NCBI GenBank assembly: GCA_964034945.1
Contig: OZ035964.1
Coordinates: 3,004,607-3,068,606 of the forward strand
Source: Chrysopilus asiliformis
Taxonomy: Eukaryota; Arthropoda; Insecta; Diptera; Rhagionidae
Direction of reading: 5' to 3'
DNA length: 64,000 bases
Positions 23,701 through 35,835 of this stretch are shown piece after piece (positions within the stretch are counted from its first letter, which is position 1; every line of letters begins with the position of its first letter). The translations under genes and the position numbers were made by a program. Below the pieces are notes generated by a model. It did not search any database and was not told where the DNA came from. It was given only the letters and a program-made list of their open reading frames with translations.

Positions 23701-26700
23701 TTCGATAAGACAAAGGACGATGACAAGACATCAACGAAATTGATCCATGTCGCTGTGCGCATACGGCTGAATTTGGTATATCCTACAGCAGCTAGGATTT
23801 CTATCGATGGGGAAATTGCAAAATCGAGCAAGGACCGGCCATTTTGATAACTCGCGTAGATCGGAAACAGCTTCGAAATAAAATCTCATTTTTCGGTGTT
23901 AAAAATCGGGAATCGGGATGTAAATAAAGTGGAAAATTGAGTTATAGGAAATTTTCGATTTAATTCGCTAAAAGTAAAGTCGAAATGAGCCTTTTTTATA
24001 TGAAAATCGGAAAGTGTAAATCGCGACAAAGGAAGCGGAGCCGAATTGCAAAATGGAATTTAGCGATCGGAATTTCAAGTGATAAAAAGTGTTTTGGTGT
24101 TAAAAAATCGCGATCGTTGCGTAAATAAAGTGCGAAAATCGAGCTGCTAAAGAAATTATCAAAATACTTTGAAATATTAGAATTGTCGTTCGATTTTCAA
24201 TATCATTTCCGGCTTTGTATGCGGATTAGCCGGGGCGTCGCTAATGGAGTCGGACTCCATACGGTCAATAATTGCGGACAAATCTCGTTTTTTTGAATTA
24301 TTTAGCGGTTTAAAGACAATTTTCAACTGGGATTATCGTTTCCTTGACCTTCTGATATCTTCAGTAAGTCCAAAAATTAAAAAATATCAATATTTTTGCA
24401 CAAAAAACATAAATTCTTTTGATTTTCATGAATTAAAATAGTCCCTTTCCGTCTTAAAATGTCCCTGTCCGTCTTAAAATTCCCGTTTGTCAAGTGAATT
24501 CTGTACTTGAAGTAAAGCCTTTTTTCACCGATTCCATTTCACAATCAATGGAAAATCATCTGAGCAGCACTAGACTTTCTTATAAAAAATCTACGAATTG
24601 AATAAATGATTTAATGTATTTATGCTGTTAGGAATGGCAAAATTAATTGGAATTTTGTATTTTGTGACCCAACATTTTTAATATTTTTTTTTTAATTTTA
24701 CTTTTTAAATTTTTGAAATTTTTCAAAAAACAAAAAAAAATCTTAAGAAACTTTTAAGTCTCGAGAAGAATTTTTTTCTAAAAAAAAGTTCTACAGTTTC
24801 AGGAAAAACGAAATATGCACATCCTTTAGGATCCTTTAAGCTATAAAAACCCGTTTTCCGTGAGTCGATAGGCCAAAAATTACGAAGAGACAAACGGTTT
24901 TCCTAATGTCAGATCCTTAAAAATTGAATCCTTTTTTCTCGGAAACGGCTAAAAGGATTTTTATGAAATTTTGAATCTTGCAGTTTTCGGGGACGAGGAA
25001 TCGATATCCGGTGTCCTTTTTGGGGAAAAAAGGATTTTTCAAGGACCTCGTCCTTGTACCGACCAAACCACACCATCCCCCTCAAAAAGGACACCGGATA
25101 TCGACTCTCCGTCACCGATAACCTATAAATTCTGAATTTCAGCCCGATCGGAGGACTTGAATTTTTCGTCCTTAAAAAAAGTGCAGGGGTCCCCCTTGCG
25201 ATTTTTTCAATTTTTTAACATGTCTCCGATTTTACTGAAATTTGTCATAGGGGTGTTTTTCGGGCCTCTGATTAAGAATTCGTTGTTATTTTTCCGATAT
25301 TACCAATAGTTTGGGCGGTATAGGGGGCGGAAAGTATCTTACGAAAAATTGAATTTTCACAAAAACGGCACCGAATTCGGCCCTCCCTTTTCCTTTTAAA
25401 TCGAATCCTTAAATGATTAGGCAGTACCATCAGCCGAAGGAGCAGTAGATGAGCCAAGAGAAGGGGACTGGAATGATTTAAGGGCTTTTTCTTTACCGAT
25501 TCTATTTCACAATCAATCCAGAATTGAATAAAGAATTTTATGTTTTTCTGCCACGTATTCTGCGGTAGTGTGGACGGCGACACTAAGCTCTGTACGAAAA
25601 ATCACGGAAAGCTTCCTCACGCTTAAGGGGAAAGGGGGAAGGTTTAACAAGACGAAAATAACAGTTACGTATTTTATGGACAGCCCCTTAGATTTTTTTC
25701 AAAACTGTTACTTTGCAAGAACGCCGCCAAAGTGGAATTTTTTACATATTGAGTACTCATAGGGAAAAAATTGAGAATCTAACTATTTTATATTGGGAAA
25801 TCGTGACTATTATTACAGTAGTTAGTTTCAATTACAAAAATAGTCAAAATCAATAAAAGTAAACAATAGTAAAATTTACTTCTTTGAAATTAAATTGACT
25901 ATTTTTGCACAACAAATTCATAATCTTAATAAAAACTTTCTGGTCCATTACGGGTCCGGCTTATACAGGTTTCACTGTCTTACATTACTATAAAAAAAAA
26001 TTCAAATTAAAACCAATTTAGATTATTCTCACATCCGGAAATTCCGTAAAAACATAATGTTTTTAAATCGTGGTCGCTAGATAATTATTTTATGAATTTT
26101 CCAATGTTGTCGTGTTTTTTTTCCATTTGTCTATTTGTCATCGTCAATGATTGGAAAATGCGAGCAGAAAAAAAAAAACAAAAACATTGCACACCAAATA
26201 AATTATTTTTCATCTGTGCGCATTAAAACAAGTTCATAATCTTAATAAAAAATTGTCTTAAGAACTTGTTCAAATTTATTCTACTCTAAAAAACATGAGG
26301 TCAAAACGAGTTTTTTTTTTTAAAAAAACAACGAAAAAACCAAAAAGTTCATAAAAATTACTCTCCTCTGTGATATAAGTTGATGGCAAATAATGGATTT
26401 TTTTCTACCATCAGCCGTTAGAAAAATGATATTGAATTACCCATCGGTTATTAGGGGTTATTTTGTTAAATGTTTATCTAAGATTAAATTGTTGTCTGTT
26501 TGTTTTTATTTATTTTTTTTTAATTTCATTTTTGCGGGGATTTTCCCCATTTCTGAGTAACAGACATTTTATTGCGGTTGACAAAAGATGTAAAATCCGC
26601 AGTATCGTACCTACTTGACTATAATAAAAATTTTAACTGCGTCTAATAATTTTTTACTTTCTTATACGTGAAAATTGAAAGTACTGCTTTCGTGAAGTGA

Positions 26701-29118
26701 AATTTTTTTGAGCGCTAGATGTTGCCTTAAAAGTATTGTATGCGATAGGGCGAATAGGGCCGAATAATACTCTCCAGGTGGTTTTTACCGTTAAAACCGT
26801 TATTAAGATGTTTGGTAACGGTATTTTAAAAAAATCCGTTTTTTGCGATTATCTCGAAAAATATTGGTTTTTTTGGCATTCTCCGCAATATTATCTCTCA
26901 TCGTTATCCACTATCTTTTACCGTTATTAAGATATTACCACTAAAAGGTAAAATAGATTTTTTTCCAATTGATTGCAGACTGACGTTTAAAAAAACAGTC
27001 AAATAGATATTAAAATTCTCTTCATTTTCCCCTGCCCCGTAATACGAGTTCTTTTACCGTTATCGAGATATTTTAGATTTTGTAAAATAAAAAAAAATCA
27101 TATTTTTCTGTTAACGAAATTTTTGTTCGTCATATTTTAATGTAAACGAAAATTTTATTGTAATCCAACACTTGCCCACGGGTCAACCTTCGGTCTCCTC
27201 TTCTTACTCCCCTTTTTACCGGAAATGGTTTCGGCCTTCGGTCTCCTCTTTTTAAGCACTACGTTTTTTTGACACTACGTCAAAATTACTTTAAAATTCC
27301 AACCCCCGTCCGCGGATCGGTTACCCTTTTTACCGGAAAACGTTTTCAAAAATTAACAAAAAAACAATAAATTCCAGCACTCGAATTGGGATTCATCACA
27401 CCCCTTCCCCTTACTCACCCACCATTCGGTTTACTTTTAAAGCGGGATAGACTCCGAGAAACATCTGTGCCAAATTTCAGGCCAATCGGTTCGGTAGTTT
27501 TCCCACGAAATAGAGGGAAAACAAAGCTTTCGATTTCGTTATCCCTTTTCCTGACGCCCCTACCTTTTAAGCTATTTTTCAACGGATCTGTGCTAGAGCT
27601 GGACCCTCGACGAACATCCGTGCCGAATTTAAAGCCAATTGGTTCGGTAGTTTTCTAGCCAAAAAGTAACACAGGAGAAAAACTCAGTTTAGGACTCACT
27701 TTACCCCCTTTCCTTACTCCCCCCACTTCTCAGGCTTCTTTTTAATGGGTATATTTGAAAGATGTACTCTCTATGATTACCCATAAATCAATTTCAGTCC
27801 GATCGGCTCGATAGTTTTCCTGCGAAAGAGTAACATAGAAGAAAAATTCACTTTACCCCCTCCCCTTACTCCCCCACCACTCCCTTCCTTACTCTACCCA
27901 CGACTAGGCCTATGTTGGAACCAGGCCTACAGCGATCATCCATACCAAATTTCAGGTCACTCGGTTCAGCCGTTTTCACGTGAAAGAAGAACAGACAGAC
28001 AGAAAGACAGACACCAACACATTTTTACACCCTATATGATATACTAGCTTGCATACCCGTCGTTGCCGGGTTAAGTTTCTTAAATTTTTTTTTTATGGTC
28101 AATGTTGAAGCTAAACTTCAGGCCAATCGGCTCGGTAGTTTCCCCGCGAAAGGGTAACATACAGGAAGAGCTAAGTTTCGAAATCACTTTACCCCTCCCC
28201 TTACTCCCCCCATCCCTCGCGCTACTTTTCCGTATGCCTATGTTGGAACCAGAACTAGCAAAGACACTCATGCCAAATTTCAAGTCAATCGGTTCAGCCG
28301 AGTTGGAACAGACAAACACCAACTCATTTTTATATATTAGTATGATATTAGTATGATAGATAGATAGATTGTGCAGAAACCTAGATTTTGTATAAGAAAA
28401 TCATGTCCTGCTCACATCAGATATTTTTTTTTCTCTTGTTTTGTATTAAATTTTTCGCTAAAGATGTTTAGATTGCATACATATAAGATAAAGATATTGT
28501 CTTACCAGATATATTATTTCGATTGTCGATCAGCGGTGACGGTGATGGTGGTTTCAAAACGGTCTGATATTGTTCGATGCAGGCCTGAATTAAATTTGGC
28601 GGAAACATATTTCGTACCAAATCTAATAGCGTATCAACGGTAGTAACATTACGTCCGGTATTTGTTGTCGCCGTAGTATTACTAATTTTTGTCATAATTC
28701 TATTAGAATTATTTACGATGGTGTCTTCGTCGGTAGTATCTGTCATCGTATCGGACCGATTGACACCTGGTTGAATTATTACCACTAAAATTATTCCAAG
28801 AATGACAGCTAAAATCGTTGTTAGAAGATAATAAGCGACTGCCCTTCCACCAATTTTACCCGATAAACGTAAATTGAGGCTACCAATTGCCGATATCAAT
28901 GATGTTATGATTAACGGTAGAATTAATGACTTTAATAGACGTAGAAATAAATCACCGATGAAATTTACGTAGATTACCTCACGATGTGTATAGCCATTTG
29001 GACGAACTTCACGTAATATAATACCCAAAATTATCCCGCAAATTACACCAAATATTGTTAAAATCGTTAACAGATTTGATCTCAAAAGATTTGCAAGTTT
29101 AATTGAAAATGTCTTCAT
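20724..29118 (-). CDS. Eaat: Excitatory amino acid transporter (SLC1 family), five coding exons
   Basis: This encodes a plasma-membrane sodium-coupled glutamate/aspartate transporter. In flies the family clears synaptic glutamate, mainly in glia. Coding exons are 28506-29118, 21668-22088, 21376-21570, 21095-21229 and 20724-20907. All introns are GT-AG and the phases are consistent, giving 515 residues, the normal family length. Visible motifs: transmembrane segments 1-3 in the first exon; the eukaryote-typical [11 protein letters not shown] with a Thr/Asn-rich glycosylation-prone loop before it; serine-rich hairpin 1 TSSSSATLP (342-350); TM7 NMDGT (378-382), which binds sodium; hairpin 2 [12 protein letters not shown] (416-427); and TM8 with Asp456, Arg459, Thr460 and Asn463. 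The arginine indicates an acidic-amino-acid carrier rather than an ASCT-type exchanger. I take ATG 29118 as the start, 9 nt inside the exon; a CAG acceptor (29128-29130) implies an upstream untranslated exon. Eaat1 versus Eaat2 is not decided. Confidence 0.96.
20961..21051. mobile_element. 91-bp MITE in an Eaat intron
   Basis: The full palindromic copy runs from GCAGTATTTATGATAACCGT to TTGACATAAATGCTGC, with a central CACATATG/CACATGTG pairing. It lies in the last Eaat intron (20908-21094). A partial extra end, CACAGTTGACATAAA, follows at about 21051-21066. Confidence 0.75.
22475..22930. repeat. Dispersed ~1.2-kb repeat family, copy b (partial)
   Basis: It shares the start AATTGCCATAGGGTAAATCG, then ATGAGGACACACAAAATTTT and a purine-rich tract. 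It then breaks up. Related but diverged phrases (GCTGGTAGAAATGGCAAAAT, TTTCCAACATTTTGTAGTAA) recur at about 23400-24000 and 24540-24680, suggesting several overlapping old copies. Confidence 0.6.
24530..25530. repeat. Dispersed ~1.2-kb repeat family, copy c
   Basis: It is collinear with copy a from TTTTTTCACCGATTCCATTT. The paired arms 24987-25025 and 25081-25118 carry TCGATATCCGGTGTCC and its complement. It lies inside the large Eaat intron. Confidence 0.7.
25590..25688. mobile_element. MITE fragment, ATGGACAGCCCC end
   Basis: The right end TACGTATTTTATGGACAGCC belongs to the family at 12931-13110 and 55855-56002. The left end is not recognisable. Confidence 0.5.
27380..28345. repeat. Retroposon-tail-like repeats (CCAATCGGTTCGGTAGTTTTC)
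   Basis: Four or more blocks repeat the theme: a C-rich CCCCTTCCCCTTACTC tract, then CCAAATTTCAGGCCAATCGG, then GGTAGTTTTCC and GAAAGAGTAACATAG. The last ends with GAACAGACAGACAGAAAGAC, then ATATACTAGCTTGCATACCC. The pattern (query-like tail ending in CAGACA repeats and CTAGCTT) resembles the 3' tails of RTE-type non-LTR retrotransposons and their SINEs in insects. That assignment is inference. A short GATA microsatellite follows at 28354-28368. Confidence 0.55.
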
Positions 29119-29127
29119 ATTCAAATT

Positions 29128-29130
29128 CTG
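29128..29130 (-). promoter_or_regulatory. Splice acceptor of the Eaat start-codon exon
   Basis: CAG on the minus strand follows a pyrimidine-rich tract (CTTTCTTTCTTTTG) and lies 9 nt before ATG 29118. It implies that transcription starts in an upstream untranslated exon. I see no convincing promoter for that exon. Confidence 0.6.
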
Positions 29131-29739
29131 GTAATTTAAAACAAAAGAAAGAAAGAAAAATAATCAGTCCAACGAAATTAATTTTACAATTCGTTTTTAA
29201 TTTATTTATCCTTGCCCACCATCTGTTTTTTATTTCCCCCGATCGAAACTAGAAAAATCTCACCCCCGTTTTTTTTTTTTCAAATGTTTTCACCAACAAT
29301 TGTTATTAAATGCAAACACAGGTTATGTCTATTTTTTCAGTTGGTTTTTAGCAGTTAACCGTGTCAGATCCAAAGGTGCACTGAAACGTTTTTCACAGGT
29401 TTTGCTTGATTTTTATTGATAGAATAGCCGTTACTCACACTTTACCATACCTTAAGTCGATTTTTTATTGAGTTTCAATTGTTGTATTTGATTAAATGAC
29501 GGTTTTTCGGAATTGTTTTCTTTGATTAATTGTTTTTCTGTTTTTTTTTTTTCATTTAATTTTCTTTTGTTTGGTTTTATTTTGTTTTACGTTGACAGCA
29601 ATTAGAAAATACTATTTTAATCATCTAAGAAAATGCCTTCATTGTTATCTATATTGAAGGATGATAAAATAATTTACTCGGCAATATAAAGTCGAGATTT
29701 TTGCTTTTATTATGATTGTAGGTATCATTAGGTTGCGAA

Positions 29740-31135
29740 AAACACACTTGAATGCAAAAAGAAAAACAAAAAAAACTACAATTGCCAGAGGGCCAATCGT
29801 CAAATACACATCTATATGAGGATACACAAAATTTTTGATTTAAAAAACCGATTTGTGTGGGAGAGGGGGGTAAGGAGTGGTTCGATTGGATTTGGATGTA
29901 TGGACTGGTTATGTAAAATCAGATTTTAAATACATTTAGAATTTTCCCAAAAAGAATACCCAAATAGGCCCTCCCTTTTCATTTTAAATCGAATCTTTAC
30001 AGGATCAGGCGGGGCAACGGCAGAGGGAGCTGGAGACGAGCCAAGGGGACGGAGGACGGTGGACGGTGGACGGGAGGGGGGGGGGGGGGGCGCATGATTC
30101 ACTTTCGGTGCCTTTTCATTTTAAATCAAATCTTTACAGGATCAGGCGGGACAGCGACAGAGGGAGCTGGAGACGAGCCAAGGGGACGGAGGACGGTGGT
30201 CGGGAGGGGGGTGAGAGGGCGTATGATTCACTTTCGGTGCCCTTTTTACTAAAGTCATTTCACAATCGATGGTAAAGCCCAATATCGAAAAAAATGTGTT
30301 TATACTAGTAGAAATGGCACAATTAATTCGAATTTTGTATTTTGTGACCATTTCGTAACATTTCGTAGCAAATTTTCATTTTAAATTGCATTTTAAAAAT
30401 TTTTGAAATTTTTTCAAAAAAATCTCAAGGAAAAGGAAAACATTTTTTTTCGAAAAAAAGTTCTACAGTTTCAGGAAAAACAAAAACCACGCATCCTTTA
30501 GGATCCTTTTATCTACCAAAAGCCGTTTTCCGTGAGTCGATAGGCCAAAAATTACGAGAGAAATCAACGGTTTTCCCAATGTCAAATCCTTAAAAATTGT
30601 GTCCTTTTATCTCGGAAACGGCTCAAAGGATTTTCATGAAATTCGAAATCTTATGGTTTTCGGGGACGAGGAATCGATATCCGGTGTCCTTTTTGGGGAA
30701 AAAAGGATTTTTCAAGGATCTCGTCCTTGTACCGACCAAACCGCACCGCCCACCAAAAAAAAGGATACCAGATATCAACTCTCCGTCCCCGATAACCTAT
30801 AAATTCTGAATTTCAGCCCGATCGGAGGACTTGAATTTTTCGTCCTTAAAAAAAGTGCAGGGTTCCCCCTTGCGATTTTTTCGAATTTTTGACACGTCTC
30901 CGATTTTGCTGAAACTTGGTGTGGAGGGGTTAAGAATCCGTTGTTCGTTTTTCGATATCACTAATGGTTTGGCGATACAGGGGCCGCAGAAGTTTCACGA
31001 AAAATCGTATTTTCACAAAAACCAAACCGAATTGAGCTCCTCTTTTTCCTTTTAAATCGAATCCTTACAAGATCAGGTGGGACATCAGCAGAAGAAGTTG
31101 GTGATGAGGGGGGGAAGGGGTTGGAGATATCTCAT
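29740..31135. repeat. Dispersed ~1.2-kb repeat family, copy d
   Basis: This is the longest copy, lying between Eaat and Mpcp. It includes a tandem duplication (29974-30110 and 30111-30240), a run of 15 G at 30076-30090, and the inverted repeat at 30660-30698 with 30754-30792. Confidence 0.75.
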
Positions 31136-31224
31136 TAAAAAATGGAATATTCACTTGCTATTTACTAAAAGAACAACTGTACGAAATTTTAAGTCTCTAG
31201 CTCAATGCTTTCGAAAGTTATGGT

Positions 31225-31351
31225 GTTCACGTACAGACTGACAGACTGACAGACGGACAGATAGACGGACTGACAGATAGACGGACAGACAGATAGACAG
31301 ACGGACTGATAGACGGACGGATAGACAGATATATGGATAGACAGACGGACA
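31225..31351. repeat. GACA/GACG tetranucleotide microsatellite
   Basis: Degenerate GACA, GACG and GATA repeats run for roughly 120 bp. They are preceded by AATTTTAAGTCTCTAGCTCA, a phrase that precedes similar GACAGACGGACAG stretches near 35630-35700. Confidence 0.85.
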
Positions 31352-31955
31352 AACATTTTTGTAAGACTCAGGAGTACTCGGGAAATATTTTCGAGGCAAA
31401 ATTAATGGCGTTTTCGACTGACAGTTTCAGAGCAAAGTATTTTCGAGCAGATTTCGAGCAGATATCGAACACCTCTACTTGAGAGTCTAGGATTTCTTAA
31501 AAAACAAGGAAAAGCATAAAATAAATTAAAATTAATTTTGGAATTTTCCCCTTCACTTGACATTGCCGAAATACATTTGTGACCAAACGAAATTCTTCTT
31601 CACTAGCTGAAGAGAAATACAACAAAAGTAATAGAAAATAATTTTCCATTTTGGATTTAAGACGATTTTATTAACCGTAACCTGAAAAGGGCAATTCAAA
31701 TCTGTCTACTTTCGGAAGATCATGAAATTGCTCGAAAACTGCTCTTTTAGTGCTCGCACACATTCGTCACTCGAACAACCAACTCTTTTTTGAGCGAAGA
31801 AAAAACTCAAATTCTCACAGCGAGCAACTTTAGATCAAAAAGAGCATGCCAGCCGAAAACGTCACAAGAGTTCAAAATTTTTCATAATCACAATACTTCA
31901 ATATCCTTCGTATAAGGAAATAAAAACACTCCACCAAATGTTTGATCAAATGTTA

Positions 31956-31961
31956 TTTATT
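31956..31961 (-). promoter_or_regulatory. Mpcp poly(A) signal candidate
   Basis: AATAAA on the minus strand lies about 165 nt downstream of the Mpcp stop codon, giving a short 3' UTR. Confidence 0.55.
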
Positions 31962-32125
31962 ATAATATTTCCTCAACAATTCTTAATGTCTTCCCTATAC
32001 AAGCATAATTTCCGTACATTTTTGTTTTAAAATTGTTTAAAATATCTAAAATCTCCTTTTATTTTAAATATCATTTTGGCACTTTTGTAAATTACACTTT
32101 TATCTAACTATGTATGCTTGAATAT

Positions 32126-34454
32126 TTATTGTGTAATTCCTAATTTCTTTTTAAGAGATTCGGGCATTTCTGGTGGTGGTGGTCGTGGCATACGCAAATA
32201 AACTTTGACCGCATCATAGATGAACCATTGGGCGGCTGTTAGGGTACCAATCATGACAATCCTGGGCATTAGACCTTGCCACATACCTGCGAGAACGGGA
32301 AATGAAAAAAATCCCCAATATTTAGTCGTGAAATTTTGAAAAAAAAAATGATAATTTTTGAAATTTACCTGACCATCCAAGCTTCTTAGCCACATCGAGG
32401 GCAGTGGCGCCCTTCTCCTGATTCAATTTCGAGACAACAGTATCGGCTGGATGAGATACAATTGCGCAGAAAACACCGGCGATATACCCAGCCGCAAATG
32501 TAACGACGAGCTGTTCACCTTTGGTACATTCGGCACGTGGTTTCGGCACAACAAATCTATTGGCATAAACGCATTTGGTATTAGATAACAAAATGTCAAT
32601 TTAGTCGGTTTTGCGGGGAAGGGGGATTGGTTCGGGAGGGGGTCAAGGGGAGGCGGCGACAAGTAAAATTGTATCTAAGGATTTTACTGATCGAAAGATA
32701 GAAATTATATCCGAAAAGCGAATCGCCCGATTGTGCTTAAATTTCGAATAAAATGCAAAATGGAAGTTCCAGCCCTAAAATTGATTATTCGAAGGGTCTA
32801 ACTAAGAAAATGGGGAGGGTGTGCAGAGGGGACAAACAATTGTCACAATTATGGCTTTCCTTGTTAGGTACGGAAGTTTTAAGGACTGACTTTCAAAGGC
32901 TCTCCCTGGAAAGCTAGTCGACCGACTGCACCGAAAATTGACAAAATCGGTGGGTTTGGTTTCAAGAAAATTAAAAAAAAAACAAATTTTCTAGAGCGGG
33001 AAGTGAGGAAGTAGGGGTCCGATTGTGCTGAAATTGTGCTGAAATTACAAAACTCAAATTCGAAAACGGTTGGTCTGATTGTGCTTAAATGGTGGATGAA
33101 AAGCTTTTAATCGAAACTACTCGTCCGATTCTGCTTAAATTCGAAAATTGTGCTTAAATTGCGGATTAATCGAAATCACTCATTCGATCATGCTAAAATT
33201 TGTTGAGCAGGGGTGAGGGGGGCGTGCTTTCGCATGTAAAGATCTTTCGGATCGAAAGATAGGAATTACAACCCTCAACAAATTCCCAATAAACATTTAC
33301 GTCAACCGTAACATAGACAATTCACATAAATACCCCCCTGGGTTATTAGACCTCCTCTTGAGGTTTCCGAATGATTTTCTTCTACGTTATCGCATCAATC
33401 GCTTTCAGGCGACATTTGTAGGGTTTTTCGATTTATCAACAGCCCAGAATCTTGCGTTGACTGCCTGAAATTCAAGGTCGGGCAGAAGAATGAGAAATGA
33501 GAGGATTTATGAAAATTCCTATTACGAATTCTGCTGTTGAAGGGTGTGAAAAACCTTACAAATGTTGGAATTTCTACTTAGGACGCATTAAACTTTATTT
33601 TGCACAACAAAAAAAACCAAGAAAAATGTCTCTACTTACTTGTACAGCAATTCCAAAGTCCTTTCGAAGCATGCGAACTTCATCATTGTGTATGGGATTT
33701 GTCGCATCCAGAGTGGCACAAGACCCTTATAGAAAGCACTGATGCCCTCCTGTTGTGACATTTTTGGCAAAGCTTCACGCAATGTGTTGGCGAATCCGGG
33801 TGTAGTTTGAATTTTCACTTTTGCCGCTTCCATTGGCGACAAGGCGATATCGGCGAAGAATTCAGCGGACGCTGATGCCGCCAAATAGAGTGATGTTCGC
33901 CACAGATATGAGTTCTCCTCGCCAATCATATCGGAATAGATGACTTTGAAAACTTCATATAAACCGAATTTGCATAGACCCTGCATTGAGTATCCAAAGA
34001 ATGTTGGCGCCCAGCCCTTCGACAATCCCTTAACACCCTCCTCGGCCATTGTTACACGGAAGCCATTAAATACGGTTTTGTATTTCGCCTTATCGACCTG
34101 TAAACGGCATTTCACTAAATCCAATGGGACGACCATCGTGTGCGTTAAACCGCACGAAATTATGCCACCGAGACCGCACAATGCAAAATAGTGCATCGAA
34201 CCGAATTCGCATGAATCTGAAAAGGAATTTTCAAAAAAAAAAATTAATTTTCCACAAACATAACGTTTTTCAAATTTGAATTTACCGCCCTGAGCTGTGG
34301 CCGCTGCCATAATTTGACGCCTTGGCACTAAACTTCCGGTTAATGTTGGAGCCGGAAGCTCTTTCCTTGTGGTGGTTGGTTCACATTGGGCTGTTGTTAT
34401 TGGACTTTTGAATATGGAATTTTGGGCAGCTTCAAATAACGAACTAAACACCAT
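32126..34454 (-). CDS. Mpcp: Mitochondrial phosphate carrier (SLC25A3), four coding exons
   Basis: The inner-mitochondrial-membrane carrier imports phosphate with protons for ATP synthesis. Coding exons are 34286-34454, 33640-34216, 32369-32556 and 32126-32286. All junctions are GT-AG, phases agree, and the product is 364 residues with TAA at 32126-32128. Three mitochondrial-carrier repeats are visible, each with its signature: PLDLVK at 87-92, PMEAAK at 184-189, and the diverged third PADTVVSK at 285-292 that is typical of phosphate carriers. The N-terminal about 56 residues are a Ser/Thr-rich presequence beginning [13 protein letters not shown], and the C-terminus has a [15 protein letters not shown] tail. 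The start ATG (34452-34454) sits in a strong CAAAATGG context, 13 nt after an acceptor AG, so an upstream 5' UTR exon is expected. It shares strand with Eaat but is separated by 3 kb of repeats. Whether it is orthologous to Drosophila Mpcp1 or Mpcp2 is open. Confidence 0.97.
32557..33639 (-). other. Mpcp intron 2, old repeats
   Basis: The intron is 1.1 kb. It contains repeated phrases such as GATTGTGCTTAAATTTCGAA and CGATTGTGCTGAAATT (decayed copies of the tail-like repeat theme). A MITE fragment, TTTACGTCAACCGTAACATA, lies at about 33287-33345. No exon is seen. Confidence 0.55.
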
Positions 34455-35100
34455 TTTGGCCAGTTATCTGGAAATTTTGAATGGTTTTTAGAGATTAAAA
34501 AAAACATCTTCAAACGAGGATAGAATGGGAAAGCGTGTAGCCAATAGGGGACTCTAACACGCTTCCAAAAACTCTCACCAGCCGAAAACCACTCGCCCGA
34601 TTGTATTGAAATTTCAACTTAAACAGCTGAAATTAATCACCAAAAAACGAAAATTTTCAAAATGACGGTATTTTTCTCGAGATTGTTTCAAGATACGAAA
34701 TTTTACTGAATGACAAAAGTGTAGGCAATTTAAGTTGCTTCATTAAGTTGTAGGGAAATTAAGTCGTGTCATTTCAGGACCGAATTTCATATTACACAAC
34801 AAACTGGGAGTTTAAAAGTTTCTCTTTTTTTTGGGGAGGGGGAGGGTGGGGACAGGAAATCTCGTTTAAAAATCTTACTGCCTGCAAAATTTCATGCCTC
34901 TAGCTCAAGTAGATTTTGAAAAAAAAATCTTGTACACAGACTGACAAACTGGGTTTTCAAGATTTCCAGAACCACCCCCCTCCCCTCCCCGCTTCTCATC
35001 GGTTTATCAACAATTTGAAGAAGGAACAACCCACATGAAATGCACAGTTCAAATTCAAACATAACAAAAGCTATAATTGCCAATCTGGCAATTAATGAAA

Positions 35101-35835
35101 ACCCGTATGGTGGTATTCGTATCAAAATTCGAACAGTTGTACCAAAATTCCACTTTGAAGTCAAACTTTCCAATAAATTTATTCCAATCGGATTTTGATG
35201 TGTGGGAGTTTTATGTTGAACCATATCCTAAATAACTTTTGTTCTTGCACTTTTTTGATAACATGCACCGTTTTTGAAATATTCGCAAAAATCGTTTTCG
35301 TTCGGATGGGGGGTACACCCCCCTAATGGTCCATTTTTGCCCATTAACGAATTTAGCATTCGTATCAAAATTCGAACAGTTGTACCAAAATTCCACTTTG
35401 AAGTCAAACTTTCCAATAAATTTATTCCAATCGGATTTTGATGTGTGGGAGTTTTATGTTGAACCATATCCTAAATAACTTTTGTTCTTGCACTTTTTTG
35501 ATAACATGCACCGTTTTTGAAATATTCGCAAAAATCGTTTTCGTTCGGATGGGGGGTACACCCCCCTAATGGTATATTTTTGCCCATTAACGAATTTAGC
35601 CTTGCATTTTACGAAAAATCAATCTGCACAAAATTTCAAGTCTCTAGCTCAATCCGCGCGCCCGCAATCCGCGCCACAGACGGACGGACAGACTGACGAA
35701 CGGACATGCTAAATTCAACTTTTTTTTATCATTCTAAACACACTGGTGTAATTCATTTTTTTGTGTGATAACGCGATCTTGGCGTTACAAACGGTAAGGC
35801 AAATCTAATATACCCTTTGGTTTCACCATACGGGT
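35101..35835. mobile_element. 735-bp segment bounded by ACCCGTATGGTG inverted repeats
   Basis: ACCCGTATGGTG at 35101-35112 and its exact complement at 35824-35835 bracket the segment. Most of it is an almost identical 243-bp tandem duplication (35115-35357 and 35358-35600). Each unit contains the near-palindrome GGGGGGTACACCCCCC. I interpret it as a non-autonomous element with an internal duplication. Confidence 0.65.
35115..35600. repeat. 243-bp tandem duplication, two units
   Basis: The units 35115-35357 and 35358-35600 begin ATTCGTATCAAAATTCGAAC and end ATTAACGAATTTAGC. They differ at only a few positions, so the duplication is recent. Confidence 0.9.

Larger units (their letters stand above)
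22089..28505 (-). other. 6.4-kb Eaat intron 1 (coding), repeat-filled
   Basis: The large intron between the two longest Eaat coding exons falls in the extracellular-loop region of the protein. It contains repeat-family copies at 22475-22930 and 24530-25530, a MITE end at 25590-25688, and retroposon-tail-like blocks at 27380-28340. A CCGACGTCCCGGGAAACTAA piece of the CGCCGCAG element lies at about 22235. I see no exon inside it. Confidence 0.75.

Noticed and set aside
29119..29124. Start of Eaat two codons upstream of ATG 29118
   Set aside because: The triplet there is TTG, lying just inside the spliced exon. ATG 29118 is the first true start.
31202..31399. Minus-strand frame with CLSVRLSVRLS repeats
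   Set aside because: It is the translation of the GACA/GACG microsatellite.
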